Assembly: GCA_030638625.1 (NCBI GenBank)
Contig: DAOWEE010000272.1
Coordinates: forward strand, 1-9,141
DNA length: 9,141 nucleotides
Direction: 5' to 3'
Origin: Methanosarcinales archaeon
GTDB taxonomy: Archaea > Halobacteriota > Methanosarcinia > Methanosarcinales > Methanocomedenaceae
The position numbers were made by a program, and so were the translations under genes. Of this stretch, positions 1 to 5,771 are shown one piece after another (the stretch's first letter is position 1; each line of letters opens with the position of its first letter). The notes beneath the pieces are model-generated. The model made no database searches. It had not been told where the DNA came from and worked only from the letters and a program-made list of their open reading frames with translations.

Positions 1-839
1 GGGCTGTCAAGGAAGAGGGTAGTTGCTATAAATCAAGGTTCTATGGCATAGATTCCCACCGCTGCATCCAGATGACGCCGTACCTGGGCTGCAACCAGGC
101 ATGCATCTACTGCTGGCGCCCGATCGAGCACCCGGTAGATGTGCCCCTGCAATGGGATTCTCCAGAGGAAATCGTGGAGGGTTGTATCAAAGCCCAGCGC
201 AGGTTTATGTCAGGATACGGGGGGCTGGAGAATGTTGACAAATCGGTATGGCAGCAATCCCTTGAACCCAGGCACGCAGCCATCTCGCTGGCAGGTGAGC
301 CTACCCTGTACCCGCACCTGGAAGGCCTGGTTGAAGAATTCCACAGCCGGGGCCTTACCACTTTTGTGGTCACGAACGGCACCCGGCCTGAAGTTATTGA
401 GAACATCAGGCCCACCCAGCTGTACATGAGCCTGGATGCTCCTGATAAGAACACTTATGTTAACATCTGTTCCCCGCGCCATCCTGACCACTGGGAGCAG
501 ATACTGCGCTCCCTGGAAATCCTGCACGACCATCCCAGCAGGACAGCTATCAGGATTACGCTTGTGAAAGGGCTGAATATTAAGGATGTCCAGGGGTATG
601 CCCGGCTGATTGAAACGGCAGCCCCTGATTTTGTCGAGGTTAAGGCCTACATGCACCTGGGATATTCACGCAAGCGGCTTGAGCGGGATGCCATGCCCCA
701 GCATGAGGAGATACTGCAATTCTCAGCCCAACTGGCAGATGAACTGGGTTACCAATTAACTGATGATGTGGAACTAAGCCGGGTGGCACTGCTGTCAAAA
801 GACGACACGATAGGGAAGATAGATTGGGTGGATAAATGA
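1..839 (+). CDS. taw1: tRNA 4-demethylwyosine synthase TYW1 (5'-truncated by window edge)
   Basis: This is a radical SAM enzyme that condenses N1-methylguanosine-37 of tRNA-Phe with pyruvate carbons to make the tricyclic 4-demethylwyosine, an early step of wyosine/wybutosine synthesis in the cytoplasm. The frame is open from position 3 to the TGA at 837-839, so the ATG at 72 is internal and 278 residues are visible; full archaeal enzymes run to a little over 300. The radical SAM cluster motif is CNQACIYCW (visible residues 30-38). Two upstream cysteines, at visible residues 8 and 21, are 13 residues apart, like two of the three ligands of the family's second [4Fe-4S] cluster; the third would lie off the window. 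The SLAGEPTLYP stretch is the usual SAM-binding GEP region. The gene converges on the cyclotransferase gene across a hairpin. Identification is confident. The archaeal symbol taw1 is used here; TYW1 is the eukaryotic name. Confidence 0.93.
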   Translation, partial: AVKEEGSCYKSRFYGIDSHRCIQMTPYLGCNQACIYCWRPIEHPVDVPLQWDSPEEIVEGCIKAQRRFMSGYGGLENVDKSVWQQSLEPRHAAISLAGEPTLYPHLEGLVEEFHSRGLTTFVVTNGTRPEVIENIRPTQLYMSLDAPDKNTYVNICSPRHPDHWEQILRSLEILHDHPSRTAIRITLVKGLNIKDVQGYARLIETAAPDFVEVKAYMHLGYSRKRLERDAMPQHEEILQFSAQLADELGYQLTDDVELSRVALLSKDDTIGKIDWVDK

Positions 840-849
840 TTATTGAACA

Positions 850-888
850 GGATTCAAAGCAACAAAACGTTTTGTTTACATTGAATCC
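850..888. terminator. Hairpin between convergent genes, possible bidirectional terminator
   Basis: A perfect 16-bp palindrome, aacaaaacgttttgtt (861-876), sits inside a second pair of arms, ggattcaa (850-857) and ttgaatcc (881-888), with 3- and 4-nt bulges between them. The whole element can fold into one long hairpin. It fills most of the 58-bp gap between the TYW1 stop and the stop of the oppositely oriented cyclotransferase gene. The position suggests a shared 3'-end or termination element. It lacks a long T-tract after the stem, so a protein-binding palindrome is also possible. Confidence 0.5.
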
Positions 889-897
889 CACCAAAAA

Positions 898-1722
898 TTA
901 ATCTGTAGAAATTAGTTCAATCTCAAAGATTCTGGGCCATAACTTTCCAGTCACAAATAGTCTATTATTTTTTTCGTCATAAGCAATGCCGTTGAGAACG
1001 TCAACAGGTTCACTAAATTCATCTGCACTTAAAAGTCCTTTTAGGTCAATCCACCCTAATACTTGACCTGTCTGGGGTGAAATCCTTGCGATGTAGTCTG
1101 TTTGCCAGACATTGGCATAGATTTCTCCCTGGACATATTCCAATTCATTGAGACTTGTCACAGGACCATTACTGTCAAATACTTCAATCTGCCCGATTTC
1201 CTCAAAGTTTTCAGTATCTAAGAAATGCAGTGTTGATGTACCATCACTTATAATTAAACGCTCTCCATCATGTGTAATGCCCCAGCCTTCAGTTGAATAA
1301 GTAAACTCCCTTAGTAACTCAAAATTGCTAATGTCATAAACAAACCCGGTATTGGATTGCCATGTCAACTGGATTATCTTGTTTCCAAAAATGGTTATAC
1401 CTTCACCGAAAAATTGAGGAGGCAGCTCATGAATTTGCACGACATCCCCAGTTTCTAAGTCAACTTTGAATAATTTTGAGTGCCCATAAAGCCCTGTTCC
1501 TTCATATAAAGTGTCATTTTCATAAACCAATCCTTGTGTGAAAGCATTTCTGTCATGAGGATAAGTATTGACCACCCTGAACGTGTATACTGGAACAATT
1601 TCAAAAGTTGTAGGATTCACTGAATGGGTGGGCTCTAAGGGTTCCTGAGCATTCGGCAACATGAAAATTAGAATTGTTCCTAATATGATCCCTGCAAAGA
1701 ATATCTTGAAAATTTGATTCAT
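898..1722 (-). CDS. Glutaminyl-peptide cyclotransferase, plant/bacterial beta-propeller type, membrane-anchored
   Basis: The likely reaction is cyclisation of N-terminal glutamine to pyroglutamate on exported proteins, releasing ammonia. The 274-residue product starts with a Lys-containing leader and a hydrophobic stretch (about residues 6-23), a signal peptide or N-terminal anchor, so the enzyme should act outside the membrane. The rest shows the repeated short motifs of the five-bladed propeller glutamine cyclotransferase family: FTQGL (61-65), EGTG (74-77), FGEGIT (105-110), QLTW (118-121), EGWGIT (145-150), LNELEY (191-196), LNGIAYD (243-249) and GKLWP (259-263). Length is normal for the family. 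The gene lies 155 bp behind fttA on the same strand with its own promoter-like region. Hand counts of sample lines give about 35-42% G+C against 52-60% in TYW1 and fttA lines, suggesting later acquisition. The ATG at 1722 is chosen because it directly precedes the leader; its Shine-Dalgarno is weak. Confidence 0.88.
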   Translation of the reverse strand: MNQIFKIFFAGIILGTILIFMLPNAQEPLEPTHSVNPTTFEIVPVYTFRVVNTYPHDRNAFTQGLVYENDTLYEGTGLYGHSKLFKVDLETGDVVQIHELPPQFFGEGITIFGNKIIQLTWQSNTGFVYDISNFELLREFTYSTEGWGITHDGERLIISDGTSTLHFLDTENFEEIGQIEVFDSNGPVTSLNELEYVQGEIYANVWQTDYIARISPQTGQVLGWIDLKGLLSADEFSEPVDVLNGIAYDEKNNRLFVTGKLWPRIFEIELISTD

Positions 1723-1752
1723 AAAGATAACCCTATACCTAGATTATACACT

Positions 1753-1782
1753 TTATACCACTACCTTTAGACAGTGGTATAA
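1753..1782. promoter_or_regulatory. 10-bp inverted repeat, candidate operator upstream of the cyclotransferase gene
   Basis: ttataccact (1753-1762) and agtggtataa (1773-1782) are perfect inverted repeats with a 10-nt spacer. A related third copy, ttataaaccact, follows at 1789-1800. On the minus strand a TATA-like tttataac lies at about 1788-1795, which would put transcription start within or beside the repeat, some 30-70 nt before the ATG at 1722. This arrangement fits a repressor site. It could also fold in the 3' trailer of fttA mRNA. Confidence 0.45.
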
Positions 1783-1877
1783 GAAAGTTATAAACCACTA
1801 ACAATAAGCAAAAATATGTTATTTAACCATTGTCAATAGGTTAGCCAATCTAATTAACCCAAATTCAAACGAATAAC

Positions 1878-3788
1878 CTAAATCATCCTGATAGTTTCAA
1901 GATTCGTAGGAGCCCTCGTCTCAACCCTGAACTTTCGGTATATGGAACTTGCCAGATCCAGGCAGCTCTTCTCATCACCATGTTCGGTCAGGACATGTTC
2001 AGGCCTGGGCTTCATCTTCTTGATATATTCCATCAACTGCTTGCGGTCAGAGTGACCAGAGAACCCATCTACTGTTTGCACCTGCAGGTTCACCGTAATA
2101 ACATCTGACTTACCGTTTTGGTGAACAGGAATCTCATTCCAGCCCTTTTGCAACCTACGTCCCATGGTACCTTCTGCCTGGTATCCCACAAACACAAGTG
2201 AATTCCTCTCATCAGGCCCGTATGCCCTCAAGTATTCCATGATAGGACCGCCATTGAGCATACCAGACGTGGCAAGCACCACACCAGGAACCCGGTTTGT
2301 CAGCAAGTCCTGCCGTTTCTTTTGAGAGTCAACCTGTTCAAAACAATCTGACAGGAAAGGATTCATTCCCTTATGGAAAATCATCGTCCTCAGGTCACTG
2401 TTCAGGTATTCAGGATACGTAGTATGTATAGCCGTAGCTTCCCATATCATACCATCAAGGAACACAGGCACTTTATCAATTTCACCTTTGCGGATAGCCT
2501 CTTCAAGTACCAGCATGACCTCCTGGCTCCTGCCCACAGCAAAAGCGGGGATAAGCACAGTACCGCCCCGGGCCACAGTCTCCTGGACGATTTTCTTCAA
2601 CTGCACTTCAGCTTCTTTTCGGCTGGGCTGCATATCCCTGGATCCGCCGTAAGTGGACTCAGTGATTATGGTCTCTATCCTTGGGAATTTATTAACAGCA
2701 GGATCAAAAAGACGGGTCTTTTCAAACTTATGGTCACCGGTAAAGGCAATGTTGTAAAGACCGTCGCCTACATGGAAATGTACTACCGATGAACCCAGGA
2801 TGTGACCGGCATTGTGCATAGTGAGCTTCATATCAGAAGCGATATCGGTAACATCGCCATAATCCAGGGTAATGGTATGTTTCAGGGTTTCCCGTATCAT
2901 GGTTGACGGGTATGGTATGGTTTTGCCTTCCTTGGCAGCCACATCTATAAAGTCCAGCTGCAGCAATGCCATCAGGTCACGGGTAGGCGGAGTGCAGTAC
3001 ACCGGGCCTTCATATCCGTATTTATACAATAGGGGTATAAGGCCCGAATGATCCAGATGTGCATGGGTAAGCACCACTGCATCAAGCTGGCTAATTGGCG
3101 TCACTTCAGGGATGTACAGGTAAGGCGTACCGTTCTCATCCGAACCCACGTTGACACCGCAGTCAATGAGCACCTTGGTCTCAGGGGTTGAAAGCAAAAA
3201 GCAGCTACGTCCCACTTCCCGGCAGCCTCCCAGTGCGGTGACCCGGACCCATTTGTCCTTTGCAGTCACTTTCTGGTGTATTTTCCTGCCTATGGTCTTG
3301 AGCAGTTCTTTACGCTCGTCCTTATGGTCCCTGATATACTGGCGCACGTTCTTAACAGTGGATGATTTGATTGGAGGCGTTCGCACCACTTTTGGAGTCC
3401 AGCCAATTTCCTTGGTTATCTCCCGCAGCGTGTTGCCGTGCCTGCCAATTACAAGTCCGGGCTTCTCGGCTTCGATAATCACTTCACCGGTGTCAGTGTC
3501 AAAGTAATGGTTGGAAACACCTGCATCTTCAGGTACGATATTTGCGATAGTCTCTATAACTTTCTCAGGTGATGCCAGCACGCCCGGGTCCGGCCGAACT
3601 ACCAGCCGTTTACGCAGGTCCTTTGCCAGATTCCTGACGATGTCTCCGTTATCTGCGAACTTTTTTGGTTCTGGTGTGTATATCACCAGTTCAGGCCCTT
3701 CAAATTCCACATGTGAGATGCTCACACCAGGCGGCAACTTTTTCTTGATCCTGATTTCCAGATCAGCTAATACGTCATCTACTGACAT
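1878..3788 (-). CDS. fttA: KH-domain beta-CASP ribonuclease and transcription termination factor aCPSF1/FttA
   Basis: This is the archaeal relative of CPSF73. It binds U-rich RNA, cleaves nascent transcripts endonucleolytically and with 5'-3' exonuclease activity, and promotes transcription termination. The 636-residue product matches the family length. Residues 1-145 form the KH region; the second KH domain carries the GRHG loop (115-118). A metallo-beta-lactamase domain follows, with HAHLDH (242-247), NAGHILGSS (His329) and TGDHKFEKT (Asp352) as zinc ligands, then the beta-CASP domain with ESTYG, PAFAVGRSQE (414-423) and ATSGMLNGGP, and finally GFSGHSD (His579) and EHGD (His603). All catalytic residues I looked for are present. 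It lies 87 bp behind psmB on the same strand, a neighbour pair I know from other methanogens. An AGGA lies 10 nt before the ATG. The stop codon is TAG. Confidence 0.97.
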   Translation of the reverse strand: MSVDDVLADLEIRIKKKLPPGVSISHVEFEGPELVIYTPEPKKFADNGDIVRNLAKDLRKRLVVRPDPGVLASPEKVIETIANIVPEDAGVSNHYFDTDTGEVIIEAEKPGLVIGRHGNTLREITKEIGWTPKVVRTPPIKSSTVKNVRQYIRDHKDERKELLKTIGRKIHQKVTAKDKWVRVTALGGCREVGRSCFLLSTPETKVLIDCGVNVGSDENGTPYLYIPEVTPISQLDAVVLTHAHLDHSGLIPLLYKYGYEGPVYCTPPTRDLMALLQLDFIDVAAKEGKTIPYPSTMIRETLKHTITLDYGDVTDIASDMKLTMHNAGHILGSSVVHFHVGDGLYNIAFTGDHKFEKTRLFDPAVNKFPRIETIITESTYGGSRDMQPSRKEAEVQLKKIVQETVARGGTVLIPAFAVGRSQEVMLVLEEAIRKGEIDKVPVFLDGMIWEATAIHTTYPEYLNSDLRTMIFHKGMNPFLSDCFEQVDSQKKRQDLLTNRVPGVVLATSGMLNGGPIMEYLRAYGPDERNSLVFVGYQAEGTMGRRLQKGWNEIPVHQNGKSDVITVNLQVQTVDGFSGHSDRKQLMEYIKKMKPRPEHVLTEHGDEKSCLDLASSIYRKFRVETRAPTNLETIRMI

Positions 3789-3875
3789 TATATTTACGTC
3801 CTGTTAAAAAAATAAGAGAATAAGGATGCAATTTTTTCTAAACACATCATTTTTATTATTTAGTACATTACACCA
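3789..3875 (-). promoter_or_regulatory. psmB-fttA spacer with U7 tract
   Basis: On the minus strand this A+T-rich spacer reads into fttA. It contains seven consecutive T residues (plus-strand A7, 3806-3812) starting 17 nt before the fttA start codon, followed by an AGGA Shine-Dalgarno (3799-3802). U-tracts are the signal for archaeal intrinsic and FttA-assisted termination, so the spacer could partly end psmB transcripts before fttA. No stem-loop is evident. That this is a terminator is inference. Confidence 0.3.
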
Positions 3876-4517
3876 TCATAGAGCATCATTAAATGCTTTA
3901 CGTTTCTCATCTACCACGGCATCGTCTACTTCGAAATAACCATCAGATGTGATCTTCACAACCTTTATGCCATTTCCAGATGCTGCGTCCCGTTTAACTA
4001 CATTGTGCAGTGCCCTGATTGCCAGGTCAACACCGTCATCCAGGGACATGTCTTTTTTAAACCTATCTTCAAGTATACCGTACGCAATAGGAGAACCTGA
4101 ACCAGTTGAAACGGCAGTAGCCTCTTCCAGTTGTCCACCCATGGCATCCAGGGAATACAGATTTGGTCCTGTCTTGTCCACTCCCCCTACAATGAGCTGC
4201 ACCATGTACGGGAAATAACGATTACCCCCAAGGACATTTGAAAGCATGCTCCCAATTCCTTTGATGGTCATGTTTTCCTGTCTGCGCATCTTATAAAGTT
4301 TAGATTCCACTTGCATGACCTTGACAAGCCGCTGTGCATCGCCAACCGAACCTGCAGTGGTCATCCCTACTAAATCATCAATCTGGTAAATTTTTTTGGC
4401 ATCTTTACTTGCTATAAAAAACCCCATTGTAGCCCTGCTCTCGGAAGCCAGGACAATGCCCTCGCTACAGACGAGTCCAATAGTTGTTGTACCTTTACGT
4501 TCATATTCATTAACCAT
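3876..4517 (-). CDS. psmB: Archaeal 20S proteasome subunit beta
   Basis: This is the catalytic subunit of the two inner seven-membered rings of the cytoplasmic 20S proteasome, an N-terminal nucleophile threonine protease. The 213-residue precursor has a short propeptide, MVNEYERKG, which should be removed autocatalytically between Gly9 and Thr10. The mature chain begins TTTIGL. In mature numbering the active-site set Thr1, Glu17 (SESRAT) and Lys33 (DAKKI) lines up with the Thermoplasma enzyme, and SGSGSPIAYGILE carries the conserved serine region near residue 129. A GAGGT Shine-Dalgarno sits 6 nt before the ATG (4524-4528), which supports this start. It lies between the endonuclease III-like gene (58-bp gap) and fttA. 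The alpha subunit gene is not in the window. No anomalies are seen. Confidence 0.97.
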   Translation of the reverse strand: MVNEYERKGTTTIGLVCSEGIVLASESRATMGFFIASKDAKKIYQIDDLVGMTTAGSVGDAQRLVKVMQVESKLYKMRRQENMTIKGIGSMLSNVLGGNRYFPYMVQLIVGGVDKTGPNLYSLDAMGGQLEEATAVSTGSGSPIAYGILEDRFKKDMSLDDGVDLAIRALHNVVKRDAASGNGIKVVKITSDGYFEVDDAVVDEKRKAFNDAL

Positions 4518-4575
4518 ATGGATACCTCAAAAAAATGAGAAAATCAGTTAACTCCACTCCTTAATTGGTATCGTC

Positions 4576-5217
4576 CTATATAATAGTTTTCCCGTTTTTT
4601 ATCAAAACACAATCTTCGCATCTGTGCCTGGTGCAGTACTGTTTACCGTATTCCACTATCAGGGCATGGTATTCTTTGAAAATGTCCACATCATGCACAA
4701 GTTCAGATTCAAACCTCTGCTGCAACATGCGGTAATTACCATCGATTCCCAGGCAGCCCAGTATCCTGCGGGTATATGCATCAATAACGAACTTGGGTTT
4801 GTCGATTGCATACAGGATGATACTGTCAGCGGTCTCTTCTCCCACACCATCAAGTTGTAGCAATTCCCTGCGCAGTTCATCAACAGGCATATCCATCAAT
4901 GCATCTTCATACCTGTAAAAATATGAGGCCAGATTCTTTAACCGTCTGGCTTTCTGGCGGTAGAATCCAGTACATCTTATAAGTTCTTCAAGGGTATCTG
5001 TATCAGCGGAAGCCAAGGCTTCCGGTTCAAGTAATGAGTGCTCTTTCAGGTTGGAAATGGCCTGTTCCACATTGTTCCATCGGGTCTGCTGGGTCAGCAG
5101 TGCACCTACAACCACTTCAAAAGGTGTATCTGCAGGCCACCAGTCCTGGCGGCCCAGTGCCTCAAACAAGTGCTCATAGATATCTATCAACCGCATTTTA
5201 TACCCAAATATTTCCAT
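4576..5217 (-). CDS. Endonuclease III-like HhH-GPD DNA glycosylase lacking the catalytic lysine
   Basis: This is a base-excision repair glycosylase of the HhH-GPD superfamily. The 213 residues include QDWWP (24-28) and the helix LLTQQTRWNNV (40-50), features of the endonuclease III-domain subgroup that includes Helicobacter MagIII. The helix-hairpin-helix is LDGVGEETADS (122-132), and the catalytic aspartate is Asp146 in VIDAYTRRIL. The lysine of bifunctional Nth/AP lyases (GVGRK) is glutamate here (Glu128), so a monofunctional glycosylase is expected; alkylated bases are possible substrates but unproven. The C-terminal iron-sulfur motif is degenerate: only Cys195, Cys200 and Cys203, with 4- and 2-residue spacings and no fourth Cys. 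The start is uncertain. Met8 (ATG at 5194-5196) gives a 206-residue protein beginning close to where relatives begin, and neither start has a clear Shine-Dalgarno. It is probably the first gene of the block with psmB and fttA. Stop TAG. Confidence 0.87.
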   Translation of the reverse strand: MEIFGYKMRLIDIYEHLFEALGRQDWWPADTPFEVVVGALLTQQTRWNNVEQAISNLKEHSLLEPEALASADTDTLEELIRCTGFYRQKARRLKNLASYFYRYEDALMDMPVDELRRELLQLDGVGEETADSIILYAIDKPKFVIDAYTRRILGCLGIDGNYRMLQQRFESELVHDVDIFKEYHALIVEYGKQYCTRHRCEDCVLIKNGKTII

Positions 5218-5234
5218 TGCATTTTGGGTATAAA
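5197..5234. promoter_or_regulatory. 12-bp perfect inverted repeat at the start of the glycosylase gene
   Basis: tttatacccaaa (5197-5208) and tttgggtataaa (5223-5234) are perfect inverted repeats separated by 14 nt. The upstream ATG of the glycosylase gene (5215-5217) lies inside the spacer, and the second in-frame ATG (5194-5196) begins directly after the repeat. If translation starts at the second ATG, the repeat is a leader hairpin or a promoter-proximal operator. Each arm also contains a TATA-like tttata on one strand. Confidence 0.5.
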
Positions 5235-5243
5235 TGATTTATG

Positions 5244-5275
5244 CACTAAATGAAATATCCACTAAATAAAATATA
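5244..5275. repeat. Tandem 16-bp direct repeat in divergent promoter region
   Basis: cactaaatgaaatatc (5244-5259) is followed at once by cactaaataaaatata (5260-5275), 14 of 16 bases identical. The repeat lies upstream of the minus-strand glycosylase gene and about 165 bp before the plus-strand Roadblock cassette. On the minus strand the second copy contains a TATA-like tatatttta that could serve the glycosylase gene. Possible paired regulator sites; no regulator is recognised. Confidence 0.4.
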
Positions 5276-5338
5276 CTGAAACGGTTTATCGTTATGCAAT
5301 AAGGTAAAATTTGTATGTTGATGTGATGAAAACATCGG

Positions 5339-5382
5339 AATATATAAATAACATTAAAAAATAATCATTTTATAAAAAATAT
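5339..5382 (+). promoter_or_regulatory. Putative TATA-box region of the Roadblock cassette
   Basis: Two archaeal TATA-like stretches, tatataaata (5341-5350) and tttataaaaa (5368-5377), precede the cassette. Using the usual distance of about 25 nt, transcription would start near 5370 or 5398 and give a leader of some 40-70 nt that carries the GAGGT Shine-Dalgarno at 5429-5433. The region is very A+T-rich, so single motifs are weak evidence. The rest of 5218-5439 holds the inverted and direct repeats listed separately and no gene I can support. Confidence 0.4.
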
Positions 5383-5439
5383 AACATTTAGCAAAGGGTT
5401 AGGGAAAATTAACAAAACATATTAATTTGAGGTTTCTTA

Positions 5440-5766
5440 ATGGATGCAAAAGCAATTATAGACGGGTTAAAGGGAATTCAGGGGGTTAAGGGAATATCTG
5501 TAATGAAAAGTGATGGGACCGTGTTAGATTCTCATGAATTTTTAGACGCAGACAATGCAATATTAGGTTTTTCAGGTACAGCGATTAATGATGCTGCTAA
5601 TTTGTTCACATTAGGTAACGCCCGACGATCCGTTATTCAGGGACCTGGGTATAAGATACTCATAGTCATTGATCATGAGCACTATATTGGTACCATAATG
5701 GATGAGGATGTAGATGAAGAGATGATTGACCAAAAAATTGAAAACTTGGTCTCGACAGCAGGGTGA
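5440..5766 (+). CDS. Roadblock/LC7 domain protein
   Basis: The 108-residue protein is a single Roadblock/LC7 domain. It has an amphipathic N-terminal helix (residues 2-12), a first hairpin GISVMKSDGTVLDS (18-31), a long central helix about 40-60, then beta strands ARRSVIQGPGYKILIVID (61-78) and HYIGTIMD (81-88), and a closing acidic helix. Such proteins dimerise and commonly scaffold or regulate Ras-like GTPases (MglB, Ragulator/LAMTOR); no GTPase gene is in this window. It is soluble, with no signal peptide. The ATG at 5440 has GAGGT 6 nt upstream. Its TGA overlaps a possible GTG of the next gene, showing tight coupling with the following Roadblock-like gene and then two membrane-protein genes. 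A sample line is about 33% G+C, lower than housekeeping genes nearby. Confidence 0.8.
   Translation: MDAKAIIDGLKGIQGVKGISVMKSDGTVLDSHEFLDADNAILGFSGTAINDAANLFTLGNARRSVIQGPGYKILIVIDHEHYIGTIMDEDVDEEMIDQKIENLVSTAG
5761..5766 (+). promoter_or_regulatory. Shine-Dalgarno deciding the start of the second Roadblock-like gene
   Basis: GGGTGA matches the archaeal 16S 3' end (pairs with UCACC) and lies 5 nt before the ATG at 5772. It coincides with the stop of the first Roadblock gene. A GTG at 5763-5765 also opens the frame but lies within this site, so the ATG is the better start. Confidence 0.6.
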
Positions 5767-5771
5767 CTGCC

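Noticed and set aside
107..454. Open frame on the minus strand within TYW1 (115 codons)
   Set aside because: It lies antisense to a clear radical SAM gene, has no recognisable domain and arises from the G+C-rich codon pattern.
2373..2792. Open frame on the plus strand within fttA (139 codons)
   Set aside because: It is antisense to the conserved beta-CASP domain, lacks a ribosome-binding site and has no family features.
5244..5275. Start of a CRISPR array
   Set aside because: There are only two abutting copies with no spacer between them, and no cas genes in the window.
5320..5336. gatgt/acatc inverted repeat in the divergent intergenic region
   Set aside because: Arms of 5 bp in A+T-rich DNA are too short to support a claim.
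5218..5439. Possible small RNA or tRNA gene in the largest intergenic stretch
   Set aside because: No cloverleaf, no G+C-rich stems and no box motifs were found; the stretch is mostly A+T-rich promoter-like sequence with the repeats already listed.
5763..5771. GTG start for the second Roadblock-like gene with a 4-nt overlap
   Set aside because: The GTG is part of the GGGTGA site that is well placed for the ATG at 5772. The overlap model is possible but weaker.
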